Positions 33,389 through 44,013 of a stretch of DNA of 64,000 nt are shown in pieces. Made by a program: the position numbers and the translations under genes. The stretch is from the NCBI GenBank assembly GCA_003049485.1, contig PYST01000155.1:26762-90761 (forward strand), written 5' to 3'. The notes beneath the pieces were generated by a model. The model saw nothing but the letters and a program-made list of their open reading frames with translations. It did no database searches and was not told the DNA's origin. The stretch is from Ophioceras dolichostomum (lineage: Eukaryota > Ascomycota > Sordariomycetes > Magnaporthales > Ophioceraceae). Positions within the stretch are counted from its first letter, which is position 1. Each line of letters opens with the position of its first letter.

Positions 33389-36079
33389 ATGAGTCACAAC
33401 CCGCCGAGCCGCAGCCGCGGCTCCGTGGACGATCACAATGTCTTCGACGACGCGAAGACGTACTATACCTCTGATGAACGTCACCTCAACACTAGGAGCG
33501 GTGCCCGCACTCGGACCTACTCGCAGGTATGGCAGGTCTTTGAATTTCTATTTCTTCGGAGTATTCACGTCGAACAGCAGAAGACTGGATACTAACGGCC
33601 TTGGACGCCGTAACAGAACAGCTTATCGAAGCAGATGGAGCGATTGGGCCTCAAAGAGCCATTCCGTCGAGGTAGCCACGGTATGTGATCAATGTCCCCA
33701 GTCTGCGAGGGGAGACAGGAACCTCCAGCGGGCGTCCAGCAGGCGTAACAGACGTAATGGCCGTGGTTCGAAGCTGACAAGAGCCCCTTTTCGATTCGCT
33801 CCAGATGAGTCCAACCACAACCGCCGGTTCCTGATCCAGGTCGACCCCACTCTCGAGAGCCTGAAGTCGCAGGAGGACACAGACGGAAACATGCAGATCA
33901 CCATCGAGGACAACGGACCAAAGGTACGTGCGACTGGAAAATGCTAATTCTTGCGTTTACCCCAGCCTGCGTGGCGTGGGTGTAATAGTGTGCGAGTGTG
34001 CGAGAGTGCGAGAGTGCGAGAGCGAGTGGGACAGGATGAACAACAGTAGACTGACTTTGTTACTTTGTTGGTTTTACCTTCTACCTTCTAGGTCCTCACC
34101 CTCCGAACCGCTGCATCTAATGGACACAACCGATTCGATATTCGGGGCACGTATATGCTCTCGAACCTGCTGCAGGAGCTCTCACTGGCCAAAGAGTACG
34201 GCCGGAAGCAGGTCGTCCTGGACGAGGCTCGCCTCAACGAGAACCCGGTCAACCGGCTGTCCAGACTGATCCGGGACCACTTCTGGGACGCGCTGACTCG
34301 ACGCATCGACGCCTCGAGCATCGAGATCGCCGCCCGCGACCCGAAGGACTGGACCGACGACCCTCGGCCGCGCATCTACGTGCCCAAGGGTGCCCCTGAG
34401 CAGCTCGAGTACTACAACAAGCTGGCGGCGGACCGGCCTGAGATCCGGCTCGACGTGCAGCTGCTGCCGGACAAGATCACGCCCGAGATCGTCCGGGACA
34501 TGAACTCCAAGCCGGGCCTGCTCGCCGTCGACATGGAGGAGCACGTGAACCCCAACACGGGCGAGCGGACCATGGTCGGCCGCCCGTTCGTGGTGCCCGG
34601 CGGCCGCTTCAACGAGCTCTACGGCTGGGACAGCTACATGGAGTCGCTCGGTCTCCTTGTTAACGACAAGGTGCACCTCGCCAAGTCCATGGTGCTCAAC
34701 TTCTGCTTCTGCATCAAGCACTACGGCAAGATCCTCAACGCCACGCGGTCGTACTACCTCTGCCGCTCGCAGCCGCCGTTCCTGACCGACATGGCGCTGC
34801 GGGTCTACGACAAGATTCGCCACGAGCCCGACGCGCTCGAGTTCCTGCGCGTGGCCATCCTGGCCGCCATCAAGGAGTACCACAGCGTCTGGGTGGCCGA
34901 GCCGCGCCTGGACCCCATCACGGGCCTCTCGCGGTACCGGCCCGAGGGCCTCGGCGTGCCGCCCGAGACGGAGGCTAACCACTTCGTGCACATCCTCGAG
35001 CCGTACGCGGAGAAGCACGGCATCACGTTCGAGGAATTCGTCGACGGCTACAACAACGGCCGCATCGTCGAGCCCGAGCTGGACGAGTACTTCATGCACG
35101 ACCGCGCCGTGCGCGAGTCCGGCCACGACACGACGTACCGCTTCGAGCGCGTGTGCGCCAACCTGGCCACGGTCGACCTCAACACGCTGCTGTTCAAGTA
35201 CGAGACGGACATCGCGCGCACCATCCGCAACGTGTTCCACGACAAGCTCGTCATCCCGGCCGAGTACTGCGTCGGCAGCCTGGTGCCAGGCCAGGTCGAG
35301 TCGTCGGCCGTGTGGGACCGCCGGTCGAAGCGCCGCAAGCTCGCCATCGACAAGTACCTGTGGAACGAGGCGGAGGGCATGTACTTCGACTACGACACGG
35401 TGAAGCGCGAGCAATGCACGTACGAGAGCTGCACCACGTTCTGGGCGCTCTGGGCCGGCGTGGCCAGCCCGAAGCAGGCCGCCAGCATGGTGACCAAGGC
35501 GCTGCCCAAGTTCGAGGCCTACGGGGGCCTGCTGTCGGGGACCGAGGAGTCGCGCGGTCAGATAGGACTGGAGCGCCCGAACCGCCAGTGGGACTACCCG
35601 TACGGCTGGGCGCCGCAGCAGATGCTCGCTTGGACAGGGCTCTACCGCTACAGCTTCACCGAGGAGGCCGAGCGCCTGGCCTACAAGTGGCTGTTCATGA
35701 TCACCAAGGCCTTCAGCGACTTCAACGGCGTGGTGGTCGAGAAGTATGACGTGACGCGGCCTGTCGACCCGCACCGCGTCGACGCCGAGTACGGAAACCA
35801 GGGTCTCGACTTCAAGGGCGTGGCTAAGGAGGGGTTCGTATCATCCTTTTTTTTTCTTCGCCCACGTCTCGTTCTACTTTCCTAGGTAGGTACATGCCCA
35901 CCTACTTACCAACGTTTTACACATAATACAGATTCGGCTGGGTCAATGCCAGCTACATCTACGGCCTTCAGATCGTCAACGCGCACATGCGCCGCGCCCT
36001 CGGCACTCTCACGCCGTACGAGACCTTTATCAAGGCCCTCGAGGACAACCGCAACAGGACCCTCGCCGAGCTCGTGTAA
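33389..36079 (+). CDS. Neutral trehalase (alpha,alpha-trehalase, GH37)
   Basis: Cytosolic enzyme that hydrolyses trehalose to two glucose molecules during germination and stress recovery. Five exons: 33389-33526, 33617-33680, 33805-33923, 34092-35833 and 35932-36079, all in phase, giving 736 residues, the usual size. The N-terminal regulatory region has a PKA-type site RRGS (63-66) and another near residue 12 (RSRGS). It also carries the calcium-binding loop of neutral trehalases (DTDGNMQITIED, 92-103). These show that this is the cAMP/Ca-regulated form, not the acid secreted one. Catalytic signatures are PGGRFNELYGWDSYME (about 276-291) and QWDYPYGWAP (about 606-615). The last exon ends with FGWVNASYIYGLQI and a short tail. 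It has no signal peptide. It is divergent from the cotransporter and in tandem with isocitrate lyase. A STRE-like CCCCT is seen about 490 bases upstream; stress control is inference. NTH1-type orthology is certain enough to name the enzyme. Confidence 0.97.
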
Positions 36080-38298
36080 ACGAACTCACTCCATGCCCTG
36101 TGCACGCGGCCGTTATCACCGCGTGGTTATTTTCTTCCACCTAGGCTGGCTTCGACTCAACCTTCCACGGCCATTAACGACGTTGATGACCCATTCCTTT
36201 CTTCACGGCCTAAATTCGCATTCTCCGGTTGCATCTCGGCGATAGTTTTCCTCTGCTTCCTCATTGCTTCAGGGTCTGATTCTTCAATGTTCTTTGAACC
36301 CCATTCTTTCATTCCCCTTTCGGGTGTTCGAGTCAACGGGGAACGACATCGGAATCGGCGTTTTTCAGGCGCATGCGTGTCTGATTTCATCTCGGGTTTT
36401 CTGCCTGTTTCTCCCGTGCGCGAGGCGAGGCATTGTCCTCATCCGTCCTGCCTTGTTTTTGACTCTCAAGGCTCCTCGTCGTGCGGTTTTGTTGGGATTG
36501 ACAAAAAAAAGTGCCACACACATCTACGGTGGGGAAACGGACAGGGCTGTCCGTCAGTGCCTTTCACATCTCATGTGTTTTTGTTTGGGCTTCTTCTGCC
36601 TTGTCTCCCTCGAGACTTGGTTTGCATTTTCATGGCACGCTTGCATTGGCGGGCTTAGTGATGGATGAAGGGAGAGGTTGACGGATGAATGGTGGGTTGT
36701 GAAGGAACTACCACTTGTTCACCAATACTCTTCCTCCTTGCATATCACGTCGCATAGAGAAAGGCAGGCATCACCGGCAGGTCCTGCATCGATCAGGAAT
36801 GCCGCTTGCATCAGTACAGAGCTACAATAAATAAAAAGTATTGTGATAGGAAAAGAGGCTTAAAGACACATAACTAGACAGACAAACACATGCCGATAAC
36901 GGGACGAAGTATGGAGGAATGCTTCGAGCACGCGACACTGGGCAGACCGTGCGACAGGCCGAGGCATTCCGGTTGTTTCCCCAATTGGCCCGATTGCGCC
37001 AATTGCCCAATAGGGGTTGGTCCCAGAAGGTCATTGGAGGGATAGCCGCACGCCCGGCGACGGTCGGCACATGCCCGTGGCAATCTGCGGCGTCGGGACC
37101 TGCCCCTGCCCCGATCTGGTGGTGTTTGGGTGTTTAGGGCCGGCTTATGACGCAGGGCAAGCTTTCACATGCTCTGACTAACACCAGAGGCAGCTGACCC
37201 CTCCTCTCCCTCCCTGGCATGAAGTGCGTCTCAAAGCGGGCGTTTCCCTTTTCAATTCTCCCGTGGAATTGGAAGACGGCGTGCCATCAATTCGTTCGAA
37301 CGGTCGAAGATGTAGAAAGATAAATGCTCCCAATAAATAGCATTACTGCCATCTTGCCGATGCTGGACCCGAGAGACCTCGCCGGGTCTCAAAGAGACGA
37401 GGCTCTCGCGGAGCGGGTTCGGCAATTCGGACGCTGACGTTCGTCCCCTTGAGCCGAAGCGCCGCCTGTCCAGCACCGGCTAAGCCAAGGCGAATACCTC
37501 CTAGGCCCAGGCAGACAGAGTGGACACTACGGCCTGCCATTGGGTCCCAGCATGCACCATCCGCAGTACCTACTGTGGCACTATGGAGCTATGCTCTATG
37601 CAGTAACAACGTTTGTCGGGATGGGGACTGCCGAAGTACATGGTAGTTACCTAGGCAAACCATGTAGATTGTAGGGATACCTCTGCCGTAAGATACCACG
37701 GCTGCGAATCCTACTCCCAACTGGGTCCCCACACGACGAAGATACGCCCGGGCGCAGGCTGATGCTTGGTTTCCCCAGGACGCTTGAACCCGTCGATCAA
37801 CGTTGGGTACAGTTAAACTGAATCCAAAAGTGGACAAGAGTGAAGAGGAGAAATACCCGCTAGACCGATCTATCCCGATGGCCCTGGTTCCAGGTCCCGT
37901 GACGCCGCCTCCCGGAGCTTGCTGTCACAAGCCGGAGGCTATGACTCTTCTCCTCCCTTGTTGTCGTCGGCTGCTTTCCTTTCCTGTAATCTTTTTAACT
38001 TTCCATGAATCGAGAGCTTCCCGCGCTGTCACAGCTGAGCTACAGACTTGGGTTCGTGTACATACTTGAAAAGTTTTATCTTGTCCCTTGAAGAGTGAAT
38101 ATATCATCTCTCTTTGTCCGAAAGACTTCCTAGCTCGTCTGGATCCCTTAAGAGTAAGTCAACAGACGGACCCGCCCTTGATTTGTTACTTGAGAAAGGC
38201 TACAGTACAGAGAGAGAAGGCACTGAGAGGGTGCAAGCTTTGCATCAAACACAACTCCTCTAACCAGCATCACAGGTCTACATACACCCACCACCAAG
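36080..38298. other. Intergenic (2.2 kb), isocitrate lyase promoter
   Basis: The first ~600 bases look like the trehalase 3' region. The rest should carry the promoter of isocitrate lyase. No gene is supported; small frames lack domains. A CCGAGG hexamer at 36959-36964 is noted separately. Confidence 0.5.
36959..36964 (+). promoter_or_regulatory. Possible fatty-acid-response site (CCGAGG) upstream of isocitrate lyase
   Basis: CCTCGG/CCGAGG is the core bound by FarA/FarB-type regulators that induce glyoxylate-cycle and beta-oxidation genes in filamentous fungi. I noticed one copy in the region before isocitrate lyase, but it is 1.3 kb from the start codon and a hexamer this short occurs by chance. 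Weak. Confidence 0.15.
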
Positions 38299-40333
38299 AT
38301 GGCGTCCCAAAACATGGTGAATCCCGCCGTGGACCCCAACATGGAAGACCAGCTCTTCGCCCAGGAGGTGCTCCAGGTCAAGACATGGTGGAGTGACCCC
38401 CGCTGGAGGTACACCAAGAGGCCTTTCACCGCGGAGCAGATCGTCTCCAAGCGCGGCAACCTCAAGGTCGAATACGCCAGCAACGCCCAGGCGAAGAAGC
38501 TATGGAAGATCCTTGAGGGTCGGTTCCAGGTGCGTACCGTCGCAGTGGCTGCGCGTAGCAGCTGGCGGCTTTCACCCTAAGGCAGAGAGGGAGACATGAG
38601 ACAGCAGACAAGAGGCTAACATGCCGGACAACGACATTCTGATATAGCAACGTGATGCCAGCTACACCTACGGGTGTCTGGAGCCGACAATGGTGACTCA
38701 GATGGCCAAGTACTTGGACACCGTCTACGTTTCAGGCTGGCAGTCTTCGTCAACGGCATCAGCCTCTGATGAACCCGGCCCAGACCTGGCAGACTACCCA
38801 TACGTAAGTCCACAGCACGCCATCATCACCTAATGGCGGTGTGATCAACAGCAGGAACTAGGCTGACTTACCCACCTACCATTTGCGGAGGAATAGACCA
38901 CTGTGCCGAACAAGGTCTCGCACCTGTTCACGGCACAGATGTTCCACGACCGCAAGCAACGCCACGAACGGCTCTCGGCGCCCAAGTCGCAGCGGAGCAA
39001 GCTTGCCAACATCGACTACCTGAGGCCCATTGTTGCCGACGCCGATACGGGCCACGGTGGGCTCACGGCTGTCATGAAGCTGACCAAGCTGTTCATCGAG
39101 AAGGGCGCTGCTGGCATCCACATCGAGGATCAGGCGCCCGGCACCAAGAAGTGCGGCCATATGGCCGGCAAGGTGCTGGTGCCCATCAGCGAGCACATCA
39201 ACCGCCTGGTGGCCATCCGTGCCCAGGCCGATATCATGGGTGAGTGATAAAAAACGGGACAAGGGATGACACCTCTGCTCGAACCAAACGGCTAATGAAA
39301 AAAAAAGGGGTCGATCTGCTCGCCATCGCCCGCACTGACGCCGAGGCCGCCACCCTGATCACCACGACCATCGACCCGCGCGATCACGCCTTCATCCTGG
39401 GCAGCACGAACCCCAAGCTGCAGCCGCTCAACGACCTCATGCACGCCGCCGAGCGCGAGGGCAAGGTGGGCGACCAGCTGCAGGCGATCGAGGACCAGTG
39501 GCTCGCGCAGGCCGGGCTCAAGCGGTTCAACGACGCCGTCGTCGACGCCATCAACAGCGGCAAGCACGCGAACCCGCAGGAGCTGGCGCGGAGGTTCCTC
39601 CAGGGCGCCAAGGGTAAGAGCAACGCCGAGGCGCGCGCCCTGGCCAAGTCCCTAGGCGTCGGAGACGTCTTCTTCGACTGGGACGCGCCCAGGACCCGCG
39701 AAGGTTACTTCCGCCTCGGCGGCGGGTGCGACTGCGCCATCAACCGCGCCATTGCGTACGCGCCGTATGCGGATGCCATCTGGATGGAGAGCAAGCTGCC
39801 GGACTACAAGCAGGCTGAGGAGTTCGCCAATGGGGTGCATGCCGTGTGGCCCGAGCAGAAGTGAGTTGCCCTCGCCCTTTGCATTCCCTCACCTTACCTT
39901 ACCTTCCTATCCCCTCTCCATCCATTTCCCTCTTCCTTTTTGCTGACTGAATATTTCCCCCCTTTCACTCAAAAGGCTCGCCTACAACCTCTCGCCCTCC
40001 TTCAACTGGAAGACGGCCATGCCGCGCGACGAGCAGGAGACGTACATCCGGCGGCTCGCCAAGCTGGGCTACTGCTGGCAGTTCATCACGCTGGCGGGCC
40101 TGCACACGACGGCCCTGATCAGCGACCAGTTCGCCAAGGCCTACTCGACCATCGGCATGCGCGCGTACGGCGAGCTGGTGCAGGAGCCCGAGATGGAGAC
40201 GGGCGTCGACGTCGTCAAGCACCAGAAGTGGAGCGGCGCAACCTACGTCGACGAGCTGCAGAAGATGGTCACGGGGGGAATCAGCAGCACCGCCGCCATG
40301 GGCAAGGGCGTGACTGAGGACCAGTTCCACTGA
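38299..40333 (+). CDS. acu-3/ICL1: Isocitrate lyase, glyoxylate cycle
   Basis: Cleaves isocitrate to glyoxylate and succinate, the first step of the glyoxylate bypass. The bypass lets the fungus grow on acetate, fatty acids and ethanol; in fungi it is peroxisomal or glyoxysomal. Five exons, 38299-38529, 38648-38803, 38897-39239, 39308-39860 and 39976-40333, all in phase, give 546 residues, as expected. The active-site signature KKCGH is at 213-217. DADTGHGG, GIHIEDQAPG and NLSPSFNW are also intact. N-terminal and internal sequence match Neurospora ACU-3 and Aspergillus AcuD very closely as I remember them, and not the mitochondrial 2-methylisocitrate lyase. The C-terminus is TEDQFH, so no SKL-type peroxisomal signal is seen. 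The intron at 39240-39307 ends in an A-rich acceptor instead of a pyrimidine tract, but the frame and protein demand it. Acetate/fatty-acid induction and glucose repression are expected from the family. Confidence 0.97.
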
Positions 40334-41250
40334 AGAGCCATTTATATCAGTAAGATTGTGCTAGAGATAGAAGAGAGAGAAAGGGCTGAAAGGGCGAGGA
40401 GGCTGGCTTGCTGTCTTTCTCGCGACGAATGTTCCGTATGCGTGTATGACAGTGCCAAACAGGCTGAGAATGAAACGAGAATGAGGAGGTGGGTATGAAC
40501 GGGATGTATTTAGGAGGATCTCGGGACTACCCGCCGTTGTAGTTGGGTCATTTTGTTCTCTATTTTTGCGTAATGTTTCTCATCTAAGCTTGGATATGAT
40601 AGCTGGTAGAGATATCAAGGTGGCATGAAGCACCTGTACCGACAGAGTCTGGGCAGCTCGACGACCAAATGCTCAACCGTCATACGAAGCCACCATTGGC
40701 ACCATTGGCGCCATTGGAGCCGATCATCTCGTGACATTTCTAGCCCTGTCGGGTCGGTATTCGAAGGCGATTTGATGCTAGCAAGCTCGGCTCAGAGATC
40801 TTGGAGTGAGGGGTTGCATGCCCGCATGGACCACCAGAGGTCCCAATTCGACCAATGGGACGCGGTCACGCGCTGCAACAGGTGGACTGATTGTCTCGCG
40901 TCAAGATGGGGAGAGCTCCAGCACCCACCCAAGCTCTTGCTAGTGGGAGAAGCGCCTACGGTTGGCCTGCCAGAGAGCTCCAAAGCCTCGAGTACCCTAC
41001 CTGACCTTCCCGTCAATGCTCATAATTGGCCATCCTCCCCCCCTTCTTGATGAATCGTCATCAATTCGCAGATCTCAATCGAATTTGTTCTCGAACCCAT
41101 TGATTCATTGATCGTGATATCTTCATTTTGACGAAGACGCGTCCCCAATTCCTCTTCACCCGCGAACAATATCTCGTGATTCATACGTCATTGCGCCTCC
41201 ACTCATTGATCCCCATCATCAGCCTCGAGCCGACGAAATCAGGCGCGACA
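40334..41250. other. Intergenic (0.9 kb), promoter of the histone chaperone gene
   Basis: Contains the isocitrate lyase 3' region, including GA-rich sequence just after the stop, and the promoter and leader of the next gene. Around 40691-40714 short ATTGG/CCATTGGC repeats include CCAAT-box cores on the minus strand. No gene is supported. Confidence 0.45.
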
Positions 41251-43265
41251 ATGGCCGACGAGAACCCCGCTGTGGAGGTCAACCCTCCCGTCGTCACCGG
41301 AGAGCCGCAGCCTCCCATCGAGGCGCCCGCCCCGTTGCCGGCGCTGGCTGCTCTGACTGCGGAAGCGGCCGCGACGACCGTCTCCAGCGGCGCAGGCACC
41401 CCCGGCCTGGGCACGACCGGCACCCTCACGCCGATGATCGACCCGGAGCAGATCGCGCACTCACTACAGGTGTCTCTGGCGGACCTGAGCGCCAAGGCGA
41501 CCGCGCTCTATGCGCACAAGAGCTACGAGGTGGCCGCCGAGGTCTTCGCTCAGGCCGCCGAGATGCAGGCCGAGATCAACGGCGAGATGAACCCTGCGAA
41601 CGCTGAGATCCTCTTCCTCTACGGGCGCTGCCTCTACAAGGTCGGCCAGTCCAAGAGCGACGTCTTCGGTGGGAAGGCGCCGGACTCAAAGAAGAAGGGC
41701 GCCGCCGCCGCCCCCAAGGCGAAGAAGGCTGTTGCTGCTGCCGCCGAGAAGCCAGCTGACGAGGCCGCACTAACGACCGCTGCTGCTACCGAAGCCGCTA
41801 AGCCCGAGGAGCCGACCCCGGCTGAGCGGATAACTGAGGAGGGCATTGCCATTGTCGCCGCCGAGGCGGGTGGCGGTGCAAAGAAGGATGATGCGCCTCA
41901 GGCCAAGAAACCCCTGTTCCAGTTCGTCGGTGATGAGAACTGGGATGACTCAGATGAGGAAGAAGAGGTTTGTCTGAGTCCATCCCCCGTTCCTCCTCTC
42001 GACTTGACGAACATTTTAGCGCCTAACTTGGAGAACTGCTGTAGGACGCCGGTGAGGCCGAAGGCGAGGCCGGCGAGGAGGAGGAGGACGACGACCTCGC
42101 CGTCGCGTTCGAGATCTTGGACATGGCCCGCGTGCTGTACAACAAGAAGCTGGAGGAGCTGGAGGGCGAATCCGCGGAGGGGAAGGGCAAAGAGAAGGAC
42201 ACTGGGGACTCTGCCGCGCTGAGACACGTCAAGGAGCGCCTGGCCGACACGCATGATATCCTGGCAGAGATCTCTCTGGAGGGTGAGCGGTACGTTCAGT
42301 CCTGCTCCTACTCCAGCGCCCTTCTTCATTCTCCTTTGCTTCTTCCTCCTCATTCATCTAGTGTCCCTTGCATTGCTGTCTAACACAAAGCACCCTTTTT
42401 TATCTGTGGTTGGGATGTATGTAACCCAGGTTCCACGCCGCCATTCCCGACTCGCGCAAGTCCCTGGCCTACAAGAAGGACCTCTACTCAGAGGAATCGG
42501 AGATCATCGCGGAGGCGCACTTTAAGCTGTCTCTGGCGCTCGAATACGCCTCGATCAACGCCACGGACGAGGAGAAGGACAAGGGCGACGGGGGCAACAT
42601 CGACCAGGCGCTGCGCGACGAGGCTGCGACGGAGCTCGAGGCCGCCATTAAGAGCACCAAGTCGAAGCTGCAGAGCAAGGAGGTCGAGCTGGCTACCAAC
42701 CACTCTCCTGAGGACAACGACCTCACGCGGAAGGAGATCACTGATGTAAAGGAGCTCATTGCTGACATGGAGCAGCGCGTAAGTGAAGAACCATCCAATA
42801 CAGGACCTGCTGCCAACGACCCAGAAAACAAGAATCCTAACTCATCAATGGGGGGAACCTCCAACCCAACCGCAGCTGGTGGACCTCCGCGGCCTACCCA
42901 TGGACGTAGACGCCATGCTGAACGAGGGCAACCCCCTCGGCGGCATCCTCGGCGCCGCCCTGGGCGAGACTCCCACCCAGGTGGCCGCTCGCGTCGAGGA
43001 GGCCAAGAAGACCGCCAACGACCTCACAAGCTTGGTCCGGAAGAAGCCGGCCGCTGCTAAGCCCGAGGAACAGCAGCAGCAGCAGCAGCCTGCGGTCGCT
43101 GCCACCAACGGTAGCGCCGCCGCCGCGGAGACCAATGGCAACGGCATTAAGCGTAAGCTGGACGAGACGGAGCCCGAGGCCCAGCCTGCTGCTGAGGAGG
43201 TGAAGAAGGCGAAGGTTGAGGAGCCAGTGCCGGCGGTGGCGGCTGAGGCTGCTGTTGCGGAGTGA
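41251..43265 (+). CDS. NASP/Sim3/Hif1-type histone H3-H4 chaperone (SHNi-TPR)
   Basis: Nuclear chaperone that escorts histone H3 (including the centromeric variant in fission yeast Sim3) and H3-H4 to deposition factors. Four exons, 41251-41967, 42045-42289, 42430-42778 and 42876-43265, all in phase, give 566 residues. The start at 41251 (MADENPAVEV) was preferred over an open frame reaching 41128. After an Ala/Pro-rich leader comes TPR1 (SLADLSAKATALYAHKSYEV, then AEILFLYGRCLYKVG). A long acidic segment (WDDSDEEEE joined to EEEEDDD) interrupts TPR2, as is typical of NASP, and further TPR helices follow (FEILDMARVLYNKKLEEL; ESEIIAEAHFKLSLALEYAS). The C-terminal tail has a Gln run and basic NLS-like clusters (KRKLDE; VKKAKVEE). 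The joins restore both the acidic loop and GERFHAAIPDSRKSLAYK. Which histone variant is bound cannot be told. Confidence 0.93.
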
Positions 43266-44013
43266 GTCGAGGGAGTGAGTGAGCGAGGGCTTCGGAGGCT
43301 GTTGTTGGTTGGTGCATTTTGCGGAAATTGGGATTTCGGAGTATATTCCATCTACTCCATCCCCCTCGGACCAGGGCGGCGGGCGTTCTCGACTTTATTT
43401 GCCTCGCATGTTTCCCCATTTGCTCCATTTCAGCTGCTGCTTAGGTACCTAGGTATTCGGGGCAATCGAGGCGAGTTGACCAACGTGCGTTGGTAGTAGG
43501 GAGGGAGGGAGGGAGAATGACAAGGACATATCGGCAGTAAAGCAGCGCGGAATAAAAAACAATGGGAGGGAGGAAGGGCTGTGTATCTTGGGCTTATTTC
43601 TTTCTTCAACTTTGAGACGAGACTGGTGGAGGTGTGGTTGAGCAGTCAGGCTGCTGCCCAGGTAGTTCAGGGACATTTCGAGGAGGTGTGTGTTTATTTG
43701 ACGACGCGGCCAATTGTACTTTTATATCAGAGCAAGCGAGGAGGACACGGTTGCTGAATGGGGCGGGATTTTTGCTCGGGTTTGCCTGGACATGAATCCT
43801 TTTCTCTCATAGGGACGTATCGCTTCTTACGGAGCACGACGCCACGGCTCGCTTTGGCTCTGTTGTTGTTCGCTATTGTGAAGCTACTACATTCGCGAAA
43901 GGCTCCCACGACAGTGCATTCTCACCCTCACGTACAGCTGCTAGCAGCGACTCCCTCAGCTTGCGTAAGGTCGAACAGATTGCTACATCCTGTCTAAGGT
44001 AAGGCTTTGACTA
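43266..44013. other. Convergent intergenic region (0.75 kb)
   Basis: 3' regions of the histone chaperone and of the aminopeptidase, which point at each other. It holds GAGG runs around 43500 and a double palindrome at 43442-43455. No gene. Confidence 0.5.
43442..43455. repeat. Dispersed palindrome TAGGTACCTAGGTA
   Basis: Contains both TAGGTACCTA (43442-43451) and TACCTAGGTA (43446-43455), overlapping. It is in the 3' region of the histone chaperone gene. Confidence 0.65.

Noticed and set aside
34182..35774. 530-codon minus-strand frame opposite the trehalase gene
   Set aside because: It is the shadow of a GC-rich, strongly codon-biased exon; its translation is low complexity and the plus strand has a certain enzyme.
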